Positions 1 through 6,398 of a stretch of DNA of 14,982 nt are shown here, one piece after another. The notes under the pieces were generated by a model, which was not told the DNA's origin, searched no databases, and saw only the letters and a list, made by a program, of their open reading frames with translations. Location of the stretch: contig CANHHS010000023.1 in assembly GCA_947460445.1 (NCBI GenBank), positions 1 to 14,982 on the forward strand, written 5' to 3'. This DNA comes from Opitutia bacterium (lineage in GTDB: Bacteria > Verrucomicrobiota > Verrucomicrobiia > Opitutales > UBA953). Numbering within the stretch: the stretch's first letter is position 1; each line of letters opens with the position of its first letter. A program made the position numbers and the translations under genes.

Positions 1-729
1 GCTGTAATCATAGGCGGTACGGGCGAGCTTTGTGGTGCGATTGCTGAAGGCTTTGCCGCAGCAGGTGCACACGTTGTCCTCGTCGGAAGGGATGCCACGA
101 AAGCCGAAGCACGCCTGTCAAAAATTAAAACGAGCGGTGGTTCAGGCGAATTCGCTGTCTGTGAAGCTACCGACAAGTCTGCGCTCATCGCACTCCGCGA
201 TAAATTACTAGCACGCGGACCGATTGATATCTTGATCAATGGCGCAGGGACAAACTCCCCGACCCCATTCCTCGAGATTGCCGAGTCCGAGATCGACCGC
301 ATCCTCAATGTAAACGTGAAGTCAGTCATTCTCGGCTGCCAAGTCTTCGGCGAAGCAATGGTCAAGGCGGGTCGAGGCTCTATTATTAATCTTGGTTCCG
401 AATCTGCCCTTACCCCCCTTTCGCGGGTCTTTACATATTCGGCGTCTAAAGCTGCCGTGCATAATCTTTCCAAGAACCTTGCACGTGAGTGGGCAAGCAA
501 AGGCGTTCGAGTGAATACGCTGGTACCCGGATTTTTCCCAGCAGAGCAAAACCGCAAAGTACTTTCTCCGGATCGTGTTGCGAGCATCTTGGCCAAAACT
601 CCTATGGGTCGCTTTGGAGAAGCTCGAGAACTTGTGGGTGCTGCCCTCTTCCTGGCTTCCCAGGCAGGCAGCTTCACAACCGGCTCAGAAGTCGTCGTGG
701 ACGGCGGCTTCTCTGCGCAATCAATCTAA
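1..729 (+). CDS. SDR-family oxidoreductase, probably D-mannonate oxidoreductase (5' partial)
   Basis: The reading frame is open from the first base, so the true start lies to the left; 242 residues are visible. It is a classical short-chain dehydrogenase/reductase: a glycine-rich NAD(P)-binding turn GGTGELCG at visible residues 5-12, the NGAG motif at 80-83, a catalytic Ser near 133, and the YSASK motif with Tyr146 and Lys150. The C-terminus VVVDGGFSAQSI resembles SDR-type mannonate oxidoreductases (Bacillus UxuB/YjmF type), which interconvert fructuronate and mannonate with NAD(H). The next gene, three bases downstream, is glucuronate isomerase, the preceding step of the same pathway. The SDR family call is firm; the substrate is inferred from context and the C-terminal resemblance, and another sugar-acid or sugar-alcohol dehydrogenase is possible. 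Confidence 0.85.
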   Translation, partial: AVIIGGTGELCGAIAEGFAAAGAHVVLVGRDATKAEARLSKIKTSGGSGEFAVCEATDKSALIALRDKLLARGPIDILINGAGTNSPTPFLEIAESEIDRILNVNVKSVILGCQVFGEAMVKAGRGSIINLGSESALTPLSRVFTYSASKAAVHNLSKNLAREWASKGVRVNTLVPGFFPAEQNRKVLSPDRVASILAKTPMGRFGEARELVGAALFLASQAGSFTTGSEVVVDGGFSAQSI

Positions 730-732
730 TCG

Positions 733-2130
733 ATGGGTTTCTGCGACGAAACTTTCTTACTTTCGACGCCACAGGCCGAGCGTCTCTGGCGCGACGTAGC
801 TAAAAATCAGCCCATCTTTGATTACCACTGTCACTTAAGTCCTAAAGACATCGCCGAAGATCGACGCTTTGAAAACCTTCATGCTATCTGGCTGGAAGGA
901 GATCATTACAAATGGCGGGCGATGCGCGCCAATGGTATTGCGGAAAATCTTATCACCGGTACGGCTGCACCCCGTGAAAAATTCAACGCGTGGTGCGCAA
1001 CCGTTCCACGCACGTTGCGTAATCCGATTTTTCATTGGACGCACCTCGAGCTCCGTCGCCATTTCGGCATCGAAGAACTTCTGGAATCCTCGACCGCCGA
1101 TAAAGTCTGGGACGAAGCCAATCGACAACTCGCTCAAGGCAATCTGACCGCGCGAGGTATCTTAAGTCGGATGAACGTCGAACTCGTCGGCACAACCGAT
1201 GACCCCGCCGATAGCCTCGAATGGCATCAAGCGATTGCGAAATCAGGTTTTGCAACCCGCGTCATCCCTACCTTCCGTCCAGACGCTGCCTTGAAAGTCG
1301 ACCAGCCCGCCAAGGTCCAAGCCTGGGCCAAGCGCCTTTCGAGTGTAGCCGGGGTGTCAGCGGACACCTTCGCAGGCCTCCAGACGGCTCTGCGTAAGCG
1401 CTACGACGACTTTGGCGAGGCAGGCTGTCGTGCCACCGACCACGGCCTTGCCCGCCTTCCTGACACGACCTGTACCGATGCACAGGCTAAGTCCATCTGG
1501 GAGGCTGCCATGGCAGGTCAAGCAGCCTCGCCTGAGGATACTGACCGCTTTGCTATCTGGTTAATGCTGCTCGTCGGACGCATGAACCACGCCAAGGGCT
1601 GGGTCACGCAATTACACCTTGGTCCCGTGCGCGACCCCAACCCTCGCCTAGCCAAGACACTCGGTGCCGATGCGGGGTGCGATACGATTGGCGATGCACG
1701 ACAAGCACCCGGGCTAGTTCGCTGGTTCTCCACACTCGAAGCTGAGAACGCCTTACCACGGACGATCCTTTATAACATCAATCCGGCAGATAACGCGCTC
1801 TTCGCCGGCTTCTGCGGTTCATTCCAAGACGGGATTATCCCAGGAAAAATCCAGCACGGCTCAGCTTGGTGGTTCCTGGACCAAGAACGCGGGATGCGCG
1901 ACCAGATGAATCAGCTCTCTGACCTCGGCTTACTCAGTCGATTCGTTGGCATGGTTACGGACTCACGCTCATTCCTCTCTTACCCACGTCACGAATATTT
2001 CCGCCGAATCCTCTGCGATCTTATCGGCTCCGACATTGCCACCGGTCGACTGCCTGACCGCAAGGAATGGATCGATGCACTTGTGCGTGATGTGTGTTCT
2101 GCCAACGCTCGCAGCTACTTCGGGAAATAA
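733..2130 (+). CDS. uxaC: Glucuronate isomerase (uronate isomerase)
   Basis: 465 residues, the usual length for UxaC, a cytoplasmic amidohydrolase-superfamily enzyme that converts D-glucuronate to D-fructuronate (and galacturonate to tagaturonate). Family signatures seen: the metal-binding HCHLSPKDIAEDRRF stretch with His32 and His34, the conserved LEGDHYKWRAMRANGI segment, TTDDPADSLEWH in the middle, and the C-terminal GMVTDSRSFLSYPRHEYFRR block. The ATG lies three bases after the SDR stop with no recognisable Shine-Dalgarno sequence, suggesting translational coupling. With the upstream dehydrogenase it covers two consecutive steps of hexuronate breakdown; mannonate dehydratase (uxuA) would be expected outside the window. 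Nothing looks broken. Confidence 0.96.
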   Translation: MGFCDETFLLSTPQAERLWRDVAKNQPIFDYHCHLSPKDIAEDRRFENLHAIWLEGDHYKWRAMRANGIAENLITGTAAPREKFNAWCATVPRTLRNPIFHWTHLELRRHFGIEELLESSTADKVWDEANRQLAQGNLTARGILSRMNVELVGTTDDPADSLEWHQAIAKSGFATRVIPTFRPDAALKVDQPAKVQAWAKRLSSVAGVSADTFAGLQTALRKRYDDFGEAGCRATDHGLARLPDTTCTDAQAKSIWEAAMAGQAASPEDTDRFAIWLMLLVGRMNHAKGWVTQLHLGPVRDPNPRLAKTLGADAGCDTIGDARQAPGLVRWFSTLEAENALPRTILYNINPADNALFAGFCGSFQDGIIPGKIQHGSAWWFLDQERGMRDQMNQLSDLGLLSRFVGMVTDSRSFLSYPRHEYFRRILCDLIGSDIATGRLPDRKEWIDALVRDVCSANARSYFGK

Positions 2131-2132
2131 AC

Positions 2133-2681
2133 ATGGGGTTCTTTAATTTCCGGAATCTCTTTCGTTTGATTGCGTGGTCGTTTGGCATGCAAATTCAGGT
2201 ATCAAATCGTAACTCAACAGGATTTGATTCATCGGCATTTTTACCTGAAGAACGCTGTCGAAGCACTATCGAGCGAGCGATAACAGTGAGTTGTTCGTGT
2301 TTGACGTTGGTTGTTCTCCTCCAACCTGTCTGTCTTAAATTCGAATTCTTTTCAGGGTTTTATAACTGGTTTGCTCCTCGCACTGAACTCATTGCTCTAC
2401 CTGGATTGGTATGGACGGCTTACATGCTTATACCCAATCGACGTCCAATGGACCGAGTTGCGATTGAAATAGGCACCTTCACCCTCACCCCTTGGCTGAT
2501 TCCCTATGTCATCGGCATCCTATTTCTTCCCCGGGAAGACTTACTTTGCCTACCGTTTTTCTGGCATTTCCTAGGCTATGTTCTGTTGGTGGCTGCCGGA
2601 CTTATTCTCGATGTCCGCATGGAAATGCGTGCGAAGGAACTCGAGCGACAAAACTTTTCGGAGACCGATAAAAGCAATTAA
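2133..2681 (+). CDS. Small integral membrane protein of unknown function
   Basis: I do not recognise this 182-residue protein. The ATG at 2133 is chosen because it falls two bases after the uxaC stop and leads straight into an amphipathic N-terminus; an in-frame ATG at 2094 would sit inside uxaC. Four hydrophobic segments look like membrane helices at about residues 50-68, 85-101, 116-132 and 141-160, followed by a charged tail of about 20 residues (VRMEMRAKELERQ) likely to be a cytoplasmic helix. The coding sequence is visibly richer in A/T than uxaC and codon choice is less biased, as in a weakly expressed or recently acquired gene. It is too small and has too few helices for a typical uronate transporter. 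Its stop overlaps that of the convergent alr gene within a TTAA. Confidence 0.7.
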   Translation: MGFFNFRNLFRLIAWSFGMQIQVSNRNSTGFDSSAFLPEERCRSTIERAITVSCSCLTLVVLLQPVCLKFEFFSGFYNWFAPRTELIALPGLVWTAYMLIPNRRPMDRVAIEIGTFTLTPWLIPYVIGILFLPREDLLCLPFFWHFLGYVLLVAAGLILDVRMEMRAKELERQNFSETDKSN

Positions 2682-3826
2682 GTACGATCCGTGCGATAAA
2701 CACGTCGCACGCGCTGGGTAAGTGTACAGAGTGCTTCCCAGGGGATACAATCGGCCCAGCTGCAAAAATCTGTGACGGTAATTCCAGAACTGCCGTGTCC
2801 GCCGAGGATGGTGGCAACGTCGCCGACGGCTGCCAACGGAAGGTCGGTTACATCAACGAGGGTTTGATCCATCGTCACGCGACCTAAAATCGCACAACGC
2901 TGATTGCGGATGATTAAGTAGCCACGTCCACTAGCAGCTGTCGGAATGCCATCCCCATAACCCGCCGCAACCACCGCAATTTTACTTTGCCGTTTCAGCG
3001 TATAGGTGCGCCCGTAACTAACTGCAGTTCCCTTCGGCAAGTCTTTGACCAAAACGACACGTGCATGAAACGACAGCACAGGCTCAGGCTTGATGCGCTC
3101 TAAGAACGAACCGGGGTGCGGGGGTAGCCCATATTGCAAGAGTCCAACTCGCACAGCGTTAAAGGGTGAATCAGCAGAGAAGCTATCAAGTCCTGACGAG
3201 TTATCGGCATGGATGATCAGTCCCTCGCGCTGTGTATCCGGGATGTCACTGAGAATTTTTAGGAAAATTTGCCTTTGTTCAGTCGTAAATGCCGCATCGC
3301 CGTCGGCATGTGAAAAGTGAGTATAAATACCACGTAACACGAGACCGGGATGGTTTAGGACGGTGGCAATCAGTTGTGCAGCTTGCGTATGCCAAATCCC
3401 TGCACGACCCATACCCGTATCAACTTTAATGTGCACCGGTGTACGCTTCTTAGAGGTGACCGACAATGCCCCCAGTGCTTCGGCTTCTTCCAAAGATGAA
3501 AGCGTCAAGGTAAGCCCCAGCGAGAGGGCCTGCGGGTATTCATCTGCTAATGCAGGTGACAGTAGCAAAATGTCAGCCTGTGGACCAATCTCACGCAGGC
3601 GCGAAGCTTCTTCAACGTTGGCGACCGCAAAGTAATTGACCCCAGCTTGTAGCAATCGGCTAACAACTTCTGCCATGCCGTGCCCATAGGCATCCGCTTT
3701 CACGACAGCGACGTAACGCACGTGGCCCGGTAAGGCTGCTTTAATACGGCCAACATTACGATCGAGCGCAGGTAAATTAATTTCGGCCCAGGCACGCGAT
3801 CCGGGTGCTAAAGATTGCGTTGTCAT
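2678..3826 (-). CDS. alr: Alanine racemase
   Basis: 382 residues with the chosen start. PLP-dependent enzyme that makes D-alanine for peptidoglycan. The PLP lysine is Lys43 in the family motif VVKADAYGHG; the catalytic Tyr is expected at Tyr271 in VSYGRTY, the pyridine-nitrogen Arg at Arg226 in VRVGLLQYG, and the GRVTMDQTLVDVT block (315-327) matches the family GRxxMDQ signature. The start at 3826 overlaps the tsaB stop as ATGA, the arrangement of a translationally coupled pair; a farther in-frame ATG at 3856 would add ten residues reading into tsaB and has no family support. It is the last gene of the six-gene minus-strand run and converges on the membrane-protein gene, with no room for an intergenic terminator. 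Confidence 0.96.
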   Translation of the reverse strand: MTTQSLAPGSRAWAEINLPALDRNVGRIKAALPGHVRYVAVVKADAYGHGMAEVVSRLLQAGVNYFAVANVEEASRLREIGPQADILLLSPALADEYPQALSLGLTLTLSSLEEAEALGALSVTSKKRTPVHIKVDTGMGRAGIWHTQAAQLIATVLNHPGLVLRGIYTHFSHADGDAAFTTEQRQIFLKILSDIPDTQREGLIIHADNSSGLDSFSADSPFNAVRVGLLQYGLPPHPGSFLERIKPEPVLSFHARVVLVKDLPKGTAVSYGRTYTLKRQSKIAVVAAGYGDGIPTAASGRGYLIIRNQRCAILGRVTMDQTLVDVTDLPLAAVGDVATILGGHGSSGITVTDFCSWADCIPWEALCTLTQRVRRVYRTDRT

Positions 3827-4458
3827 TGTGCGCTGGAGTGACGTTGCCCAGACCACATCGCATAGACTGTAGCTGAATTGAGTGCATCAGGGTGTTCCGA
3901 CATCTTCAAAATATCATGGTCCGTGAATACCTTGGGTAAAGATGACCACACATCGACAGCTTCACCCATGGGGAGTTCGGAGACATGGCGAAACCCGCCA
4001 GAAATTGGCCGGAGCTCTAATTGACTTAAGGCTTTGGCTTCCGAGTCGTGTAACTCACCCACTGGCCCTTGGTCGTTAACTTTCTGTACATTGAGATTAC
4101 CAGCTCTGCCCTCGGACACCACCGCATCGCAAGTACCGCGGGCTAACCAAGCAGCCGCGAGATGATTCGACCATGTAAGCACAGGCTTGGATTTAATCTC
4201 ACCCCAAGCACGCGCCGAAAGAATGGTCGCACGAATACCGAGGACGGACCCCGGTCCGACGTTAACGGCAAAGGCGGCAATTTGACTTAAGGTGATGCCT
4301 GCTTGACGGAGCACCTGCTCGACACAGGGCTGAATGGCTTCCGCAGGGTCAGCCGATGACTCGCTCTGTGCAACCCATGCACCGTTAACCAAGAGACCGA
4401 CGTGGAGACGTCCACGAACGGCTCCATCTAAGCAAAGACATGGGCTGGGAATTTTCAT
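3823..4458 (-). CDS. tsaB: TsaB-like tRNA threonylcarbamoyladenosine biosynthesis protein
   Basis: 211 residues, close to the usual TsaB size. TsaB is the inactive-kinase-fold partner of TsaD and TsaE in making t6A37 on ANN-decoding tRNAs. Evidence: an N-terminal LCLDGAVRGRLHVGLLVNG strand pair in the place of the ASKHA LDTS motif, and the segment NVGPGSVLGIRATILSARAWG (67-86), which corresponds to the family GPGSFTGLRxGxxxAxG block. The second half is weakly conserved, as usual for TsaB. The motif is somewhat degenerate (SVLGIR rather than SFTGLR). It starts three bases after the HIT gene stop and overlaps alr by four bases; tsaB and alr are also associated in other bacteria. No paralogue with the TsaD metal-binding motif is in the window. 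Confidence 0.78.
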   Translation of the reverse strand: MKIPSPCLCLDGAVRGRLHVGLLVNGAWVAQSESSADPAEAIQPCVEQVLRQAGITLSQIAAFAVNVGPGSVLGIRATILSARAWGEIKSKPVLTWSNHLAAAWLARGTCDAVVSEGRAGNLNVQKVNDQGPVGELHDSEAKALSQLELRPISGGFRHVSELPMGEAVDVWSSLPKVFTDHDILKMSEHPDALNSATVYAMWSGQRHSSAQ

Positions 4459-4461
4459 ACC

Positions 4462-4803
4462 TTAGCCTGGAGGCCATTCCAGCGGACGACCTCCTAAAAG
4501 GTGAATATGCAGGTGAGGTACACTTTCGCCGCCATCTTTACCGTTATTGATGACGATACGAAAACCGTTTTTCAAATTGAGGTCCTGTGCAACTTTACGT
4601 GCGACTAGAAGTAAGTGTCCCAAGAGCGCTTGATCGTCCGAGGAAGCTTCGGCAATGCGGGGAATCGCTTTACGCGGGACAACGAGAACGTGCACCGGGG
4701 CCTGTGGGGCAATGTCGCGAAAGGCGATACAGAGGTCATCCTCGTACAAGAACGTTGCGGGGATTTCCCGATCGGCAATGCGCTGGAAGAGTGTCTTGGA
4801 CAC
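4462..4803 (-). CDS. HIT-family protein, Hint-type purine nucleoside phosphoramidase
   Basis: 113 residues, typical of the Hint/PKCI branch. The histidine triad is HLHIHLL (His97, His99, His101), preceded by the conserved INNGKDGGESVPH segment, and the C-terminus GGRPLEWPPG matches the conserved tail of Hint proteins. Family members hydrolyse nucleoside 5'-phosphoramidates and aminoacyl-adenylates in the cytoplasm. The start codon is GTG at 4803-4801; the protein begins SKTLFQRIADREIPA, which lines up with the family N-terminus, and no in-frame ATG lies close by. It starts two bases after the stop of the unknown gene upstream with no clear Shine-Dalgarno sequence, suggesting coupling. Confidence 0.95.
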   Translation of the reverse strand: MSKTLFQRIADREIPATFLYEDDLCIAFRDIAPQAPVHVLVVPRKAIPRIAEASSDDQALLGHLLLVARKVAQDLNLKNGFRIVINNGKDGGESVPHLHIHLLGGRPLEWPPG

Positions 4804-4805
4804 GT

Positions 4806-5297
4806 TTAGAGAACCACCACGGTGATACGCCCACGGCCAGACATACGTGCAGTTAATCCATTCAATGTATCAACGGCAGCGTCATACGCTCCTTGATACC
4901 GAGCCGAACGGGCACGTTGACCGCCCAAAAATTGGTCCTGCAAGCCAACAACCCACAGTAAGACATCCGACGAACCGTCGACGGGGGCCAAAGCTCTTTC
5001 GACTGCCCCACCCGCCCAAAGCGGATCAAACGGCTGGTCGCGATAATCCAGCACAGCAATATCTGGCGTGCGTCCAACGGGTAAAATCAGCGAGACAATC
5101 TGCCGAGCAGCACTCACTAATCCTTCGGAGTCTAAGCCACGCGAAGGTAAGATCTCTGATTCCACGACCCGCAAAACAGCATCGATATCACGACGCAGCT
5201 CAGGGGTTGTCCCAGCCAACGTCGCCAAAAGCGCATGGAAAGTTCGTAAGCGCGCTGCACGAACAGCCGCAGCGGCGGCAGCAGCAGCGGCGGTCAT
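4806..5297 (-). CDS. Hypothetical protein with N-terminal alanine tract
   Basis: 163 residues; I do not recognise a family. It begins Met-Thr followed by nine consecutive Ala (GCN codons), then a basic stretch (VRAARLRTF). The rest looks like a soluble alpha/beta protein: helices around 17-55 and 60-72, strand-like TPDIAVLDY (about 77-85) and SDVLLWVVGL (about 109-118), and a very hydrophobic last strand ITVVVL. No signal peptide, membrane helix, metal motif or nucleotide-binding loop is visible. The ATG overlaps the nrdR stop as ATGA and is preceded by the best Shine-Dalgarno sequence in the run. A gene this tightly enclosed between nrdR and a HIT gene is very probably real; function unknown. 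Confidence 0.75.
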   Translation of the reverse strand: MTAAAAAAAAAVRAARLRTFHALLATLAGTTPELRRDIDAVLRVVESEILPSRGLDSEGLVSAARQIVSLILPVGRTPDIAVLDYRDQPFDPLWAGGAVERALAPVDGSSDVLLWVVGLQDQFLGGQRARSARYQGAYDAAVDTLNGLTARMSGRGRITVVVL

Positions 5298-5758
5298 GGC
5301 ACCTTTCCTCCCTTACGCAATTGTTCGATGACACGGGCTAGTTCTTCGATATCGCGAAATTCGCGGTAGACGCTCGCAAAGCGCACGTAGGCGATTTGGT
5401 CAACCGACTGAAGTTTCTGCATGATGATTTCACCGATATCTTTCGAGGGCACTTCGTCTTCGAATCGCGTATTAATTTCTTCGATGACAGATGAAATCAG
5501 TAAGTCGATCCGCTCGGTTTCGACTGGTCGCTTATCGGTCGCCTTGCGAATACCTGAGGCAATCTTGGCTAAATCTAAAGGCTCACGCGAACCATCACGC
5601 TTAACGACAACGAGACCTTCACGCAGGATTTCTTCGATGGTAGTAAAGCGATGCTCACAACCCAGGCACTCGCGACGACGGCGGATGGCATGGTTACCTT
5701 TCACGAGGCGTGTCTCGATCACCTTGGTGTCTTCGTGATGGCAACGGGAACACTGCAT
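5294..5758 (-). CDS. nrdR: Transcriptional repressor NrdR
   Basis: 154 residues, the standard length. NrdR represses ribonucleotide reductase genes in response to ATP/dATP. The N-terminal zinc ribbon is complete: MQCSRC (Cys3, Cys6) and CLGC (Cys31, Cys34), with the basic RRRREC turn. An ATP-cone domain follows from about residue 49 to 139, starting VVVKRDGSREPLDLAKI and including YVRFASVYREFRD. Its targets are NrdR boxes upstream of nrd genes, none of which is in this window. It starts three bases after the trpG/pabA stop and overlaps the next gene by four bases, so it is probably transcribed as part of the six-gene run. Confidence 0.97.
   Translation of the reverse strand: MQCSRCHHEDTKVIETRLVKGNHAIRRRRECLGCEHRFTTIEEILREGLVVVKRDGSREPLDLAKIASGIRKATDKRPVETERIDLLISSVIEEINTRFEDEVPSKDIGEIIMQKLQSVDQIAYVRFASVYREFRDIEELARVIEQLRKGGKVP
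5307..5312 (-). promoter_or_regulatory. Strong ribosome binding site for the alanine-tract protein
   Basis: On the minus strand GGGAGG lies nine bases before the ATG at 5297, with a second purine block AAAGG between them. It sits inside the end of nrdR. Most other genes in this run have no recognisable Shine-Dalgarno sequence, so this one marks a site of independent initiation and supports the chosen start and the reality of the gene. Confidence 0.6.
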
Positions 5759-5761
5759 AAC

Positions 5762-6325
5762 TTAGAGCCGAAGGAAGTTTGCGAGAATGTCTAAGCCACG
5801 CTCGGTGACATAGGACTCAGGGTGGAATTGTACCCCCCAGACAGGCAGCGTGCGGTGTTTTAAGCCCATAATCAGCCCATCATCTGTCCAGGCAGTCACC
5901 TGAAGGCATTCGGGCAGGCTTGGACGGTCCACAACGAGCGAATGGTAACGGGTGGCTGCAAAGGGACTCGGCATACCACGAAAGAGATCCTCGCCATCAT
6001 GGAAGATCGGGGATGTTTTGCCGTGCATCAAATTCGGCGCACGGACAACTTTGCCGCCGTAAACTTGGCCGATGGCCTGGTGACCGAGACAGACTCCCAA
6101 TAATGGTTTTTTGCCAGCAAAGGCACGGATGATGTCACACGATATACCCGCTTCAGAAGGTGAACATGGACCTGGAGAAATCATCACTCGCTCTGGATTC
6201 AGTGCGAGAGCCTGTTCAACCGTAATCTCATCATTGCGGAAGACGCGTTGCTCTACTCCCAACTGGCCGAAATATTGGACCAAGTTGAAGGTAAACGAGT
6301 CATAGTTATCGATGACTAAAAGCAC
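5762..6325 (-). CDS. trpG: Glutamine amidotransferase subunit of anthranilate/aminodeoxychorismate synthase
   Basis: 187 residues, the normal length of TrpG/PabA class I glutamine amidotransferases, which supply ammonia from glutamine to TrpE or PabB. N-terminus LLVIDNYDSFTFNLVQYFG is diagnostic; oxyanion segment ISPGPCSPSEAG; nucleophile Cys79 in GVCLGHQAIGQ; His168 and Glu170 in VQFHPES complete the triad. The start is GTG at 6325-6323, with no good alternative since the next Met is residue 48. No trpE or pabB is nearby, so it cannot be assigned to tryptophan or folate alone; many bacteria use one such subunit for both. It is the first gene of the six-gene run, 73 bases after the stop of the first metallopeptidase, so read-through from that gene is possible. 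Confidence 0.93.
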   Translation of the reverse strand: MLLVIDNYDSFTFNLVQYFGQLGVEQRVFRNDEITVEQALALNPERVMISPGPCSPSEAGISCDIIRAFAGKKPLLGVCLGHQAIGQVYGGKVVRAPNLMHGKTSPIFHDGEDLFRGMPSPFAATRYHSLVVDRPSLPECLQVTAWTDDGLIMGLKHRTLPVWGVQFHPESYVTERGLDILANFLRL

Positions 6326-6398
6326 GGTTCAAAGATTGACCACGACCCGAGAGAGTCAAGGAACGCCCGCTAGATGTGAACAACTGTTTGGCGCCTAC

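Noticed and set aside
4847..5341. Plus-strand open frame of 164 codons opposite the alanine-tract protein
   Set aside because: Its translation is rich in Gln, His, Arg and Pro with no fold pattern, and it is antisense to nrdR and a well-packed minus-strand gene. It is most likely a shadow frame.
6326..6359. Promoter for the six-gene run with a TTGACT -35 box before the trpG/pabA GTG
   Set aside because: The -35 match is good, but at 16-18 bases spacing only ATCTTT or similar is found for a -10, and transcription would begin at the start codon. Too weak to annotate.
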